Positions 37,398-46,810 of a stretch of DNA of 64,000 nt are shown here, in pieces (position 1 is the first letter of the stretch; each line of letters opens with the position of its first letter). Below the pieces are notes generated by a model. The model made no database searches. It was not told the origin of the DNA and saw nothing but the letters and a program-made list of their open reading frames with translations. The stretch spans positions 868,001 through 932,000 of the forward strand of contig NZ_CP095071.1 in assembly GCF_022919575.1 (NCBI RefSeq). The letters run 5' to 3'. A program made the translations under genes and the position numbers. This stretch comes from Gracilibacillus salinarum. GTDB lineage: Bacteria; Bacillota; Bacilli; Bacillales; Amphibacillaceae.

Positions 37398-37490
37398 ACA
37401 ATGTCAAACTTCCTAATCCATATTATAAGAACACCCCTTCCTATTCAGCATGATTACTTCTATGACTGTACTTATATATACTTTCTTTGC
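37398..37490. repeat. Remnant of the fold-back family right end
   Basis: The sequence taatccatattataagaac (37410 onward) followed by cttcctattcagcatgattacttctatgactgtac is a degenerate right terminal repeat plus outer module, lying just left of the full copy D. The stretch 37232-37397 between it and spoVID shows nothing else certain. Confidence 0.55.
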
Positions 37491-37544
37491 TTATTAGAAA
37501 AAAGACATAACCCGCCAAGTCGTAATTGAAATTATATCAACTAC

Positions 37545-38108
37545 CTATAATATGGATTATGTCAAGTGGAGCTGTGTTGATGTTGATATAATTTATCTGC
37601 TAAGCAAAGCTCCGGAAATAGGCTCCGCGTCCTGTGGGCACGGCTTCAGCTAGGCTACTACCTGTAAATGCTCCTTTGCTGCCTTGTCCCGAGGAAGCTT
37701 ACTTCGAAGCAAAGCTTGCAGACACAGGCACAAATGAAATGGATCTTCAGCTCGCGCTGATTCCACGGGAGTCTCCGCCTATTTCCTACGCTTAAGGGAA
37801 GTGCTACAACGCATGGAACAGCAAAAAGCAGTGGTTCTAAGCATTATGTTATTCAAAAGCTGATATTTATAGTGCACACAATATGCTAGCAATTCCAAAA
37901 GTTGTAGAGCCCCCATCCAAGCGTAGGCCAACCACGTAGACTCCCGCGGGACAGGCAGGCGCTGGAGATCCACTTTGTGAAGTGCTTTTCTTCACAAAGT
38001 TAGCTTCAGCCGTGCCCCGCAGGAAGTGGTTGGCCGGAGCGGTATCATACCATACATAATATTTCAAAATTACCACTAAGCCGTTAGTTGACATAATCCA
38101 TATTATAG
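37545..38108. repeat. Fold-back repeat, full copy D (564 bp)
   Basis: Terminal inverted repeats CTATAATATGGATTATGT (37545-37562) and its complement (38091-38108), with perfect pairing for 21 bases. The internal arms match copy C, including ggctccgcgtcctgtgggcacggcttcagctaggc on the left and agcttcagccgtgccccgcagg on the right, with internal deletions. The outer module caactac on the left and ggaactcagcttc on the right are shared with copy C. It fills the spoVID-hemL gap. Confidence 0.8.
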
Positions 38109-38172
38109 GAACTCAGCTTCTTATTCAATATGGTTACTGCTGCAACTGTACTTTTTTGCTTTCTTGCCTGAT

Positions 38173-38210
38173 AAAAAAAGCTTACAAACCAATGTGGCTT
38201 GTAAGCTTTT
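38173..38210 (-). terminator. Terminator of the haem operon
   Basis: Stem AAAAGCTTACAA/TTGTAAGCTTTT with an 11-base loop and a T run on the minus strand, 5 bp after hemL. Confidence 0.88.
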
Positions 38211-38214
38211 CGGG

Positions 38215-39504
38215 TTATGATAATTTTTGGAATGCTTTATCGACTGCTGCGATTGTTTTTTCAATATCTTGATCTGTATGAGATATAGACAGGAACAAGC
38301 CTTCGAATTGAGAAGGAGGAAGGAATATGCCTTCTTCTGCCATTGTCCGGTAATACGTAGCAAATGCTTCTGTATTTGATTTAGAAGCTGTCTCGTAATT
38401 AATCACAGGCTCATTTGCAAAGAAGATACCTACCATAGATCCTGCCCGGTTAATTTGCAGAGGAATATTATATTTCTCTGCAGCCAGTCTATATCCTTCT
38501 ATTAAACGGTCTACTTTCGTATTGATATCATCATAAGAGGAACGATCCATTGCTTTTAATGTTTCAAGACCTGCTGTCATCGCCAGCGGATTACCAGATA
38601 ACGTTCCGGCTTGATAAATATCACCAACTGGAGCAATACGTTCCATAATTTCTCGTTTACCGCCATAAGCACCTACAGGAAGGCCACCACCAATAACTTT
38701 CCCTAAGCATGTTAAATCAGGTGTGACCTCGAAATGACCTTGTGCACAATGGTAGCCAACTCGGAATCCTGTCATTACTTCATCAAAGATCAACAAGGAT
38801 TGATACTGGTTCGTAATGTCACGTAATATTTGCAAAAAGTCTTCATTTGGCGGAACAACTCCCATATTACCAGACACTGGCTCAACAATCACCGCCGCAA
38901 TATCATCACCAAACTGTTCAAAGGCATACCGAACGCTTTCGATATCATTATATGGCACTGTTATCGTGTGCTGCGCAACACTCTCAGGCACACCAGGGCT
39001 GTCCGGCAACCCTAAAGTTGCAACACCAGATCCTGCTTTAATTAATAAAGAATCACCATGACCATGATAGTTTCCTTCAAATTTAAGGATTTTATTTTTT
39101 CCTGTATAACCACGTGCCAGACGCAATGCACTCATGGTTGCTTCCGTACCAGAATTAACCATTCGCACCATTTCGATAGAAGGAACACGATCAATCACTA
39201 ATTGCGCTAATTCATTCTCTAATAAAGTCGGTGCCCCAAAGCTAGTCCCTTTTTCAGCCACCTCTTTTAGTTTTGTGACTACTCGATCATCAGCATGACC
39301 TAAAATTAACGGTCCCCAGCTTAACACATAATCAATGTATTCATTGCCATCAATATCATAAATTTTGGATCCTTTACCGTGATCCATATAAATCGGGTTC
39401 ATTCCCACAGATTTAAACGCTCTAACTGGAGAATTGACACCACCAGGCATTAATTCTACCGACTCTTTATATGCATCAACAGATTTTTGATTTTCTCGCA
39501 TCAT
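38215..39504 (-). CDS. hemL: Glutamate-1-semialdehyde 2,1-aminomutase
   Basis: PLP enzyme producing 5-aminolevulinate in the C5 pathway. 429 residues with substrate-gate motif [16 protein letters not shown] (about 15-30), the PLP Asp in [12 protein letters not shown] (about 245) and the Schiff-base Lys in [17 protein letters not shown] (about 268). Two tandem ATGs lie behind GGAGG; either may start it. Last gene of hemAXCDBL, 10 bp after hemB. Confidence 0.97.
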   Translation of the reverse strand: MMRENQKSVDAYKESVELMPGGVNSPVRAFKSVGMNPIYMDHGKGSKIYDIDGNEYIDYVLSWGPLILGHADDRVVTKLKEVAEKGTSFGAPTLLENELAQLVIDRVPSIEMVRMVNSGTEATMSALRLARGYTGKNKILKFEGNYHGHGDSLLIKAGSGVATLGLPDSPGVPESVAQHTITVPYNDIESVRYAFEQFGDDIAAVIVEPVSGNMGVVPPNEDFLQILRDITNQYQSLLIFDEVMTGFRVGYHCAQGHFEVTPDLTCLGKVIGGGLPVGAYGGKREIMERIAPVGDIYQAGTLSGNPLAMTAGLETLKAMDRSSYDDINTKVDRLIEGYRLAAEKYNIPLQINRAGSMVGIFFANEPVINYETASKSNTEAFATYYRTMAEEGIFLPPSQFEGLFLSISHTDQDIEKTIAAVDKAFQKLS

Positions 39505-39514
39505 GATCGCCTCC

Positions 39515-40495
39515 TTAGTTTTCTTGCAGCCATCTTGCTACATCTTTCGCAAAATACGTAATAATAATATCTGCTCCAGCACGCTTCATGGCAGTCAGCT
39601 TCTCTAACACAATCGCTCGTTCATCAACCCAGCCATTAAGACTTGCTGCTTTAACCATTGAATATTCCCCGCTTACGTTGTAGGCTACCACCGGAACAGG
39701 AAATTCATTTTTTACGTCCCGAATAATATCCATATAAGAAAGAGCTGGCTTTACAATTAAGAAATCAGCACCCTCTGCTCTATCAGAAGTCGCTTCTCTG
39801 ATTGCTTCCAAGCGATTAGCCGGATCCATCTGATATGTTTTTCTATCGCCAAACTGTGGTGTACTATCAGCTGCATCACGAAATGGCCCGTAAAATGCTG
39901 AGGCATATTTAACTGCATACGACATAATCGGAACATTGGTATACCCTGCTTCATCTAGCCCTTCGCGAATTTCTGCTACAAAGCCATCCATCATGTTCGA
40001 GGGTGCAATGATATCTGCGCCAGCTTCAGCTTGCGTTACTGCCGTTTTCACATGTAATGGTAATGATTTATCATTATCCACATCTCCATGTTCAATGAGT
40101 CCACAATGGCCATGCGAGGTATATTCGCAAAGGCATGTATCAGCGATAATCAGCAGCTGATCTGTTCTTTCTTTAATTTGACGAATGGCTAGTTGAACGA
40201 TTCCATCAGGATCATATGCCCCTGATCCAACTTCATCTTTCTCTTTCGGTATCCCGAATAAAAGAACGGATGGGATCCCTAATTCCAGTAATTCATCAAT
40301 CTCATTGTCCAAATAATCTAGAGATACTTGGAAAACTCCTGGCATTGAAGAGACTTCGTTTTTTATTTTTTCCCCTTCAACGACAAATAATGGGTAAACT
40401 AAATCATTTACTTGTAATTCTGTTTCACGAACGAATCGACGCATAACGCTGGAAGACCGTAAACGACGATGGCGGTCAAATCGTGTTGTAGACAT
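39515..40495 (-). CDS. hemB: Delta-aminolevulinic acid dehydratase (porphobilinogen synthase)
   Basis: Condenses two ALA molecules to porphobilinogen. 326 residues; metal-binding Cys cluster [14 protein letters not shown] (about 119-132), Schiff-base lysines in [18 protein letters not shown] (about 200) and [12 protein letters not shown] (about 252). It overlaps the hemD stop by one base and has GAAGGTG upstream. Confidence 0.97.
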   Translation of the reverse strand: MSTTRFDRHRRLRSSSVMRRFVRETELQVNDLVYPLFVVEGEKIKNEVSSMPGVFQVSLDYLDNEIDELLELGIPSVLLFGIPKEKDEVGSGAYDPDGIVQLAIRQIKERTDQLLIIADTCLCEYTSHGHCGLIEHGDVDNDKSLPLHVKTAVTQAEAGADIIAPSNMMDGFVAEIREGLDEAGYTNVPIMSYAVKYASAFYGPFRDAADSTPQFGDRKTYQMDPANRLEAIREATSDRAEGADFLIVKPALSYMDIIRDVKNEFPVPVVAYNVSGEYSMVKAASLNGWVDERAIVLEKLTAMKRAGADIIITYFAKDVARWLQEN

Positions 40496-41259
40496 TATTT
40501 ATCACCTTCTCTTATGTAATCAAGATAAGTAGCTACCATATTCTCAATCGTAAATGTCTCAGGATAGATAATTTGCTGAAATCCATGCTTTTCAAGTGCC
40601 TCGCTTGTCGTCGAACCAATGGCAACGGCTGTCACATTCTTCTTCACCTGTTCCAAAAGCGAAGCAGCTAAGAATTGGTGAAACGTATTTACCGTTGAAG
40701 GACTTGTAAAAAAAACAGCATTCATTTCGGTCGCTTTTTCCTGAAGCAATGGTATTACTTCTTTATTTTTCATTGTACGATAAATCACTATTTTTTCAAA
40801 AGAAAGACCTTGTTGTTGTAATTGTTCGGGGATTTCTCTTCTGGCGTTACTTCCACATAATAAAGCAATATGACAGGACGAAACAATCTCACGAAATTCG
40901 CGAACCATTGTACTCCCAGCGAAAATAGAGGGAACAAAATCCACACGATATCCATACTCTTCAAGAAGTTGAGCGGTTTTCTCCCCGACTGCAGCAATTT
41001 TTTGATCTATTTTCAGTCCCAGCTTTTTAACAAATTGGTCAAAAAAATGTACGGTATTCGCACTAGTGAAAAAAAGCCAATCATATTGACTGATCTCCTG
41101 TAAGCTTTTTTGGACATCTTCCAATAAGCATTTCTCAAAATAAAGCAGAGGAACTCTCTCACAGTGAGCACCGTAAGATTCCAATAAATAGACTAAAGGA
41201 AGCGCTTGTTTCGCTTCCCTCGTCACCATTATTCTTTTGCCTGATAAAGGCTTGTTCAT
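40495..41259 (-). CDS. hemD: Uroporphyrinogen-III synthase
   Basis: Cyclises and inverts ring D of hydroxymethylbilane. 254 residues; sequence conservation is low in this family, but the [20 protein letters not shown] start, the [14 protein letters not shown] segment and the [13 protein letters not shown] segment are characteristic. It overlaps hemC by 4 bp and hemB by 1 bp. Confidence 0.93.
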   Translation of the reverse strand: MNKPLSGKRIMVTREAKQALPLVYLLESYGAHCERVPLLYFEKCLLEDVQKSLQEISQYDWLFFTSANTVHFFDQFVKKLGLKIDQKIAAVGEKTAQLLEEYGYRVDFVPSIFAGSTMVREFREIVSSCHIALLCGSNARREIPEQLQQQGLSFEKIVIYRTMKNKEVIPLLQEKATEMNAVFFTSPSTVNTFHQFLAASLLEQVKKNVTAVAIGSTTSEALEKHGFQQIIYPETFTIENMVATYLDYIREGDK

Positions 41260-42188
41260 TCCTGGTTCGCCTCAATCGCTTCATCGACTAATTCTTGTGC
41301 ACCACGTGCCTGGAGTTTCTCAGCTGCCTCTTTTCCAACCTGTTCAGGGTCCGTACCAGTCACGGTTTCTTTCAGGACTGTCTTACCATCACTGCTGGCA
41401 ACCAGTGCAGTAAGTACAATACTATCACCATCTAAATAGGCATAGCCTCCGATTGGAACAGAACAACCACCATTTAGTAAATGCAAGAAAGTCCGCTCTG
41501 CTTTGACGGTTTTTGTTGTGTAATCGTCATTGATTTTAGTGAGCAATTGTAATAATTCCTCATCATCTTCACGGCATTCAATTGCTAATGCTCCTTGACC
41601 GACAGCAGGTACACAAATTTCAGGTTCCAAATATTCCGTTACGATATCCTCGCTCCAGTTCATTCGTTTTAGCCCAGCTGCAGCTAAAATAATCGCGTCG
41701 AAATTTTCTTCTTTTAATTTGCGCATGCGCGTTTCAATATTTCCCCTGATCCAATGAATTTGCAAATCAGGACGAGCTGCCAGAATTTGTGATCCCCTTC
41801 TCAAGCTGCTTGTCCCAATTACTGCACCTGCAGGTAAGTCCGCTAATGCAACATGATTATTGGAAATAAAAGCATCCCGGTGATCTTCACGTACCGGAAT
41901 AGAGCCAATGATTAACCCTTCTGGCATAACCGCAGGCATGTCCTTCATACTATGAACTGCAAAATCAATTTCTTTGTCATACATCGCATTTTCAATTTCT
42001 TTAACAAAAAGACCTTTTCCCCCAACTTTCGATAATGTCACATTGAGAATTTGATCCCCTTTAGTTACGATCTTTTTGATTTCGAACTGATATTGATCAC
42101 CTACATGTTTCTGTAACTGTTCAATCACCCATTCCGATTGCGTTAAAGCTAAATTACTTCTTCTTGAACCTACGACTATTTTGCGCAT
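41256..42188 (-). CDS. hemC: Hydroxymethylbilane synthase (porphobilinogen deaminase)
   Basis: Builds hydroxymethylbilane from four porphobilinogens. 310 residues starting [20 protein letters not shown]; catalytic Asp in [10 protein letters not shown] (about 80), conserved [10 protein letters not shown], and the dipyrromethane cofactor Cys in [13 protein letters not shown] (about 242). GGGGGCG upstream; 24 bp after hemX. Confidence 0.97.
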   Translation of the reverse strand: MRKIVVGSRRSNLALTQSEWVIEQLQKHVGDQYQFEIKKIVTKGDQILNVTLSKVGGKGLFVKEIENAMYDKEIDFAVHSMKDMPAVMPEGLIIGSIPVREDHRDAFISNNHVALADLPAGAVIGTSSLRRGSQILAARPDLQIHWIRGNIETRMRKLKEENFDAIILAAAGLKRMNWSEDIVTEYLEPEICVPAVGQGALAIECREDDEELLQLLTKINDDYTTKTVKAERTFLHLLNGGCSVPIGGYAYLDGDSIVLTALVASSDGKTVLKETVTGTDPEQVGKEAAEKLQARGAQELVDEAIEANQE

Positions 42189-42212
42189 TCATGACGCCCC
42201 CTTAATCCTAAT

Positions 42213-43031
42213 TTACATATGAAAATTCGATAAACTGTTGAATAAAAAGAAATTAATTAATAATATCAGAAAAGCGATAACGTTCCATGTTAAAATCTTC
42301 TTCCCACGATAACCTTGTTTGATCCGAATATACAAGTAGCCTGCATATATGGCAAAAACAAGTATGGAACCTATTGTCTTGCTATCGCCCCAGTAAAACT
42401 CTGTCCCCGTCATATAAGCCCATACGACACCTAAAATGATCGACAGGATTAACATTGGTTCTGCAAGTACAATCAGGTGAAAAGCACGCTTTTCCAGTCC
42501 TTCTAAGTCTTGGAATCTTCTTAACCATTTATACCCTATTTTTCGTTTTAATAACTGATATTGCATAAAATATAAACATGCTAAAATAAACGAAATTGTA
42601 AATAACCCATAAGATAACAAGGCTAGCACAATATGTGCAAATAACATTTCATTTAATACCATCGGAATTTGATTGGAATCAGTCAGTCTCACCGATTGCA
42701 GTGTATGCACAATCATAAAGAAGAATCCAAATACACTCATAAAAAACATAAAGAATTCAAGTTGGAAAAATCGATGCACAACGAGTGAGAATGTAATAAT
42801 AATCCATGTGTACGTATACAAACCATCATGCAACGTTTGTATTGGCAGACTGGAATTTTGCCATATCTCCGTTAATAAAAAAATGGTTTGAAGAATCCAA
42901 ACCACAGAAAGCAACCAGAAAGCAATATGGTTTGCTTTCCGGTTTTGGTAAAGAAAATCTATAAAATAGAATATGACACTTAAGCCGTATAACATCAACA
43001 TGCATTCATGAATAATTCGTTCAGCCAACAT
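42213..43031 (-). CDS. hemX: HemX integral membrane protein
   Basis: About 272 residues with eight hydrophobic segments, resembling the cytochrome c assembly CcmC/CcsA-type fold. In B. subtilis HemX lowers HemA protein levels. ATG 43029-43031 (MLAERIIHECMLML) is preferred; the longest frame would begin at a TTG only bases past the hemA stop. The GGGTGG box lies ten bases before the ATG. Confidence 0.88.
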   Translation of the reverse strand: MLAERIIHECMLMLYGLSVIFYFIDFLYQNRKANHIAFWLLSVVWILQTIFLLTEIWQNSSLPIQTLHDGLYTYTWIIITFSLVVHRFFQLEFFMFFMSVFGFFFMIVHTLQSVRLTDSNQIPMVLNEMLFAHIVLALLSYGLFTISFILACLYFMQYQLLKRKIGYKWLRRFQDLEGLEKRAFHLIVLAEPMLILSIILGVVWAYMTGTEFYWGDSKTIGSILVFAIYAGYLYIRIKQGYRGKKILTWNVIAFLILLINFFLFNSLSNFHM

Positions 43032-43049
43032 AAAGGGAAAACCACCCAA

Positions 43050-44417
43050 TTAATGTGTAGACACATTTTGTAGTCTTTGTATCATTTTCTCCTTCTTTTT
43101 ATCAAAGGTAATAACTTTATCATCTTCTGTTTTTTGAACATTTTCGTTCACTAGCTCTTCGATGTCAAAAATTTGCATAAATAATGATAAAGATTGCTCT
43201 GCATTTTTTTGACCTGCTAATTCTTTTGCTTGCAGAATTGGTTGTTTCAATAGTTGATTCACTATACTTTTCGTATGTTTGTTTAACACTTTACGTTCAC
43301 GATCTGTTAAGTTAGGCATTTTGCGTTCTATACTTTTCATGGTTTCTTTCTGAATTTCAAGCGCTTGTTCTCTTAACGCTGTAATAACTGGCACAACTCC
43401 TAACGTTTGTAACCATTCATTAAACGCTACAATTGCTTCTTCAATCCATAGTTCCACTTCTTCCGCAGCTGCTTTTCTTGCTTCTAAATTACTGTCGACC
43501 ACATGCTGCAAGTCATCAATATCGTATAAGAAGACATTATCTACTGCTTCTAAGGCCGGATCTAAATCCCGAGGAACAGCTATATCAACCAAAAATAAAG
43601 GACGACCTTTTCGCTGTTTTTCCACCTTGCGATATAAATCTTTGGTAATCATATATTGATCGGCACCAGTCGAGCTGATGACAATATCTGCTTCAACTAA
43701 TGAGGCTTCCAGCTCATCGATGGATTTCGCAGTACCATTAAATTGTTTGGCTAATTGTTCAGCTTTTTCCATCGTGCGGTTTACGACTGTAACTTGGACA
43801 GCACCAGAACCGACAAGGTTTTTAGCTGCTAATTCACCCATTTTTCCTGCACCTATAATGACGACGTGTTTTTTCTGTAAGTCGGTGAAAATCTTCTTCG
43901 CTAATTCGACCGCTGCGTAACTTACAGAAACTGCATTTTCACCTATCATCGTCTCACGTTGGCTTCTCTTACCTATAGTAATGGCCTGTTTAAACAGCTC
44001 ATTAAAAATCGTTCCTGTCAACTTATGCTGCTGAGCTTGAAGAAAGGTTTGTTTCACTTGACCGAGAATTTGTGTTTCTCCCATCACCATCGATTCTAAT
44101 CCACAGCTTAAACGGAATAAATGCTCAACCGCTGCTTCATTTTCATAAAAGATGATATAAGGAACAAAATCTTCTTTCTCAATACCAAACCAATCAGACA
44201 AAAATTGCTTAATGAAATATCTGCCTGTATGAAGTTGATCCACGACCGCATATATTTCGGTACGATTGCATGTCGAAATAATGACATTCTCTAATACACT
44301 TTTTCTGCTATTGAGCTCTGTCATAGCTTCGATTAAGCTATCCTCACGAAATGCGAGCATTTCTCTAACTTCGACAGGCGCTGTTTTATAATTTATACCT
44401 GCTGTTATGATATGCAC
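43050..44417 (-). CDS. hemA: Glutamyl-tRNA reductase
   Basis: First committed step of C5 haem synthesis: reduces Glu-tRNA to glutamate-1-semialdehyde. 455 residues; catalytic Cys in [13 protein letters not shown] (about 49), QILGQV, NADPH fold [17 protein letters not shown] (about 184) and C-terminal dimerisation helix. GTG 44415-44417 ([19 protein letters not shown]) is the start; GGGGG lies eight bases upstream, and homologues start at this residue. A GAATTC-N5-GAATTC dyad sits upstream. Confidence 0.96.
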   Translation of the reverse strand: MHIITAGINYKTAPVEVREMLAFREDSLIEAMTELNSRKSVLENVIISTCNRTEIYAVVDQLHTGRYFIKQFLSDWFGIEKEDFVPYIIFYENEAAVEHLFRLSCGLESMVMGETQILGQVKQTFLQAQQHKLTGTIFNELFKQAITIGKRSQRETMIGENAVSVSYAAVELAKKIFTDLQKKHVVIIGAGKMGELAAKNLVGSGAVQVTVVNRTMEKAEQLAKQFNGTAKSIDELEASLVEADIVISSTGADQYMITKDLYRKVEKQRKGRPLFLVDIAVPRDLDPALEAVDNVFLYDIDDLQHVVDSNLEARKAAAEEVELWIEEAIVAFNEWLQTLGVVPVITALREQALEIQKETMKSIERKMPNLTDRERKVLNKHTKSIVNQLLKQPILQAKELAGQKNAEQSLSLFMQIFDIEELVNENVQKTEDDKVITFDKKKEKMIQRLQNVSTH

Positions 44418-44469
44418 GATATCTACCCCCAAAAAAACAAAACCTAACACACATTTACTAATAGTATAA

Positions 44470-44492
44470 CATGAATTCCAACAGAATTCGTG
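44470..44492. promoter_or_regulatory. Inverted repeat over the hemA promoter region
   Basis: GAATTC (44473-44478) and GAATTC (44484-44489) separated by CAACA; the symmetry extends outward to CATGAATTC...GAATTCGTG with one mismatch. On the minus strand a TATACT box (44464-44469) follows directly, so the dyad lies in the promoter spacer region. It is not the PerR-type box known for B. subtilis hemA. Confidence 0.5.
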
Positions 44493-44643
44493 ATGTTTTT
44501 ATGAACAGTATATGAATCATCTATGCTAAAATATAAAGTGATGTTTGTTTTCATTGTTCATAATGTAATTTATCATATTTTATACATTTTATCAAGAAAA
44601 TAAATTTTACATAATAATTATTTTAATTTAGGAGTGTTTTTAG

Positions 44644-45123
44644 TTGAAAAAAAATGGTCTTGTCGCTTATTTATTAATCGGTATCGGTATATATTTTTTA
44701 CTCCGTGAGTTACGGATACCCGTTTTTACCGATTTTTATTCGTGGCCGACGTTATTAATATTAGTTGGTGTTGCGTTTCTCATTTACGCTTTCTCAATTA
44801 AAGATTATACTAATATTTTTCCTGGTGTTATTCTATTAGGATTAGGTATTCACTTTCACAGCTTAAACCATTATCCTTTCTGGATCGACCATTGGGCTAT
44901 GTTCACCATTATTGTAGCAATAGCATTCCTGGCACGTGCTTTAAAAACAAAAAATGGCTTTTTTCCAGGTCTTATCCTGTTAGCAATTTCTTTATTTGCT
45001 ATTTTTGCGGATCAACAACCAAGCTGGTTCAATTGGATTAATCAGGTGATGCTTTGGCTTGAACGATTCTGGCCCATCATTTTAATTGCTTTAGGCGCTT
45101 ATTTACTGTTGAAAAAGAAATAA
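44644..45123 (+). CDS. Membrane protein with LiaI/LiaF-type transmembrane region
   Basis: 159 residues, six hydrophobic segments arranged as repeated pairs (LLIGIGIYFLL, WPTLLILVGVAFLIYAF, FPGVILLGLGIHF, FFPGLILLAISLFAIF, FWPIILIALGAYLLL), matching the LiaI-LiaF-like transmembrane region seen in many small Bacillus membrane proteins. TTG start behind AGGAGTG. It ends KKK. First of two plus-strand genes interrupting the minus-strand backbone; function unknown. Confidence 0.8.
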   Translation: MKKNGLVAYLLIGIGIYFLLRELRIPVFTDFYSWPTLLILVGVAFLIYAFSIKDYTNIFPGVILLGLGIHFHSLNHYPFWIDHWAMFTIIVAIAFLARALKTKNGFFPGLILLAISLFAIFADQQPSWFNWINQVMLWLERFWPIILIALGAYLLLKKK

Positions 45124-45193
45124 ACTGTGCTACACTTAACATGCTTCGGAATACAAATCCTTTGATAATAGAGAGAGAAAAGAGGGTGACTGT

Positions 45194-46081
45194 ATGAAGA
45201 ACTATGTTGCGTATATGTTAACAATGATTGGTGCAGGGTTCTGGGGACTAACTGGATTATTCGTTGACAGCTTGTATGGATATGGCTTCACTGCCTGGGA
45301 AATTGTTGCGATACGATTGACCGTATCCTCAACAATTTTGTTGGTTGTGCTGTTACTGACTCAACCGGGTAAATTAAAAATACAATGGAAACACCTTCCG
45401 TATTTTTTTGGTTTAGGCGTAGGAAGCATTGTCTTTTTCAACTGGTGTTATTTCACCGTCATGCAACAGACATCCTTATCCATAGCTGTCGTCTTACTTT
45501 ACACTGCTCCAATTTTTGTAACGATTTTGTCCAGTTTCCTTTTCCATGAGCCGGTTACCAGAAGTAAAATTATTTCCTTGTGTTTAACGGTTATTGGTTG
45601 TGCATTAGCGATCGGATTATTCCCTTTTGGCAACTTGACAATTCCATTAATCAGTATCGTCTTAGGAATACTTTCTGCTTTTTTCTGTGGATTATACAGT
45701 ATTATTGGTAAACAAGTAAGCAGACACTATAATTTTCTTACTACCACTGTCTATGCTTTATTAACAGGGAGTATTTTCATCTTACCAACCAGCGGGCTAT
45801 GGAATAAAACAGAGGCCTTCCAATCCATTGAAGTTTGGTTGAATATTGCTGGCATTGCGATTGTTTCTACGATTGCTGCTTATACGCTGTACACGTTAGG
45901 GCTTGCATATATCGAATCAAGCAAAGCAGCGATATTAGGAGCAATGGAACCAATTGTAGCTGTAATAGTCGGTGTGGTCATTTTCGGTGATCAATTGACT
46001 TTCATTCAGACATTTGGTATTTTATTAGTCATTAGCGCGGCGTTTATGACGGTATACCGAAGAAAAAGAAAAATAAAATAA
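45194..46081 (+). CDS. EamA/DMT-family transporter
   Basis: 295 residues with ten predicted membrane helices in two EamA repeats (about 5-140 and 150-290). The second repeat contains the family signature ESSKAAILGAMEPIVAVIVGV. Such proteins export or import small metabolites such as amino acids; the substrate cannot be told. It follows the preceding gene by 70 bp and ends at a strong terminator. Confidence 0.9.
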   Translation: MKNYVAYMLTMIGAGFWGLTGLFVDSLYGYGFTAWEIVAIRLTVSSTILLVVLLLTQPGKLKIQWKHLPYFFGLGVGSIVFFNWCYFTVMQQTSLSIAVVLLYTAPIFVTILSSFLFHEPVTRSKIISLCLTVIGCALAIGLFPFGNLTIPLISIVLGILSAFFCGLYSIIGKQVSRHYNFLTTTVYALLTGSIFILPTSGLWNKTEAFQSIEVWLNIAGIAIVSTIAAYTLYTLGLAYIESSKAAILGAMEPIVAVIVGVVIFGDQLTFIQTFGILLVISAAFMTVYRRKRKIK

Positions 46082-46094
46082 CCGTTAAACAATA

Positions 46095-46125
46095 GAAACC
46101 GGAATCTGACCGGTTTCTTTTTTTT
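46095..46125 (+). terminator. Terminator after the EamA gene
   Basis: Stem GAAACCGG/CCGGTTTC with a 7-base loop followed by T8 on the plus strand. Confidence 0.9.
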
Positions 46126-46133
46126 GCTACAAG

Positions 46134-46183
46134 CTTTATATAGGAACTCAGTTTCATGTTCAAAATGGTTACTGTTATGAACG
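46134..46183. repeat. Remnant of the fold-back outer module
   Basis: tatataggaactcagtttc then atgttcaaaatggttactgttatgaac is the outer module that follows the right terminal repeats at 1198, 5192 and 38108, here with no element attached. Confidence 0.5.
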
Positions 46184-46185
46184 AT

Positions 46186-46224
46186 AAAAAAGCAGTATGC
46201 TAAGACTTCCTTGCATACTGCTTT
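46186..46224 (-). terminator. Terminator after ysxC
   Basis: Stem AAAGCAGTATGC/GCATACTGCTTT with an 11-base loop and T6 on the minus strand, 5 bp beyond the ysxC stop. Confidence 0.88.
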
Positions 46225-46228
46225 CCAT

Positions 46229-46810
46229 TTAAATATATTTAGACAGATAACTCCACGCGTCTTCTTTACCTTCACTCGTTTCAGCCGAGAATGGTATCAC
46301 AGTGTCTTCCGGATCTAAATCGAGTGTATCAATGACTTGTTTGAGATGGGCTGATTTTTTGTTTTTCGGTATCTTATCCAATTTAGTCGCAATGACCAAT
46401 ACCGGGATTTCATAATGTTTTAAAAAGTCATACATCATTCTATCATCTTCAGTTGGCTTGTGACGAATATCAACAATTAATACCGTTAACTTAAGTGTAT
46501 CACGAAGCGAGAAGTATTCTTCCATCATTATTCCCCATTTTTCCCGCTCTTTTTTGGATACTTTTGCATAGCCGTAGCCTGGAACATCAACAAAATAAAG
46601 GATATCATTTATATTATAAAAATTTAATGTCTGAGTCTTTCCGGGCTTTGATGACGTTCTGGCTAAATTTTTGCGATTGATTAATTTGTTGATGAAAGAC
46701 GATTTACCGACATTCGATCGTCCCGCTAAGGCAATTTCCGGACGTCTGTCAGACGGGTATTGCTTCTCAGATACTGCACTTATCACAATTTCTGCTTTAC
46801 TTACTTTCAT
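46229..46810 (-). CDS. ysxC: Ribosome biogenesis GTP-binding protein YsxC (EngB)
   Basis: Essential GTPase in 50S assembly. 193 residues with P-loop [17 protein letters not shown] (about 28-44), switch [21 protein letters not shown] and the IPFSAET G5 motif. ATG 46808-46810 ([10 protein letters not shown]) lies inside the end of lonA, with GGAG eight bases upstream; the coupling with lonA is conserved in Bacillus. Confidence 0.97.
   Translation of the reverse strand: MKVSKAEIVISAVSEKQYPSDRRPEIALAGRSNVGKSSFINKLINRKNLARTSSKPGKTQTLNFYNINDILYFVDVPGYGYAKVSKKEREKWGIMMEEYFSLRDTLKLTVLIVDIRHKPTEDDRMMYDFLKHYEIPVLVIATKLDKIPKNKKSAHLKQVIDTLDLDPEDTVIPFSAETSEGKEDAWSYLSKYI

Noticed and set aside
37867..38094. 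Minus-strand frame of 75 codons resembling the one at 950-1186
   Set aside because: The similarity is that of the repeat arms; the frames diverge by indels and lack ribosome sites.
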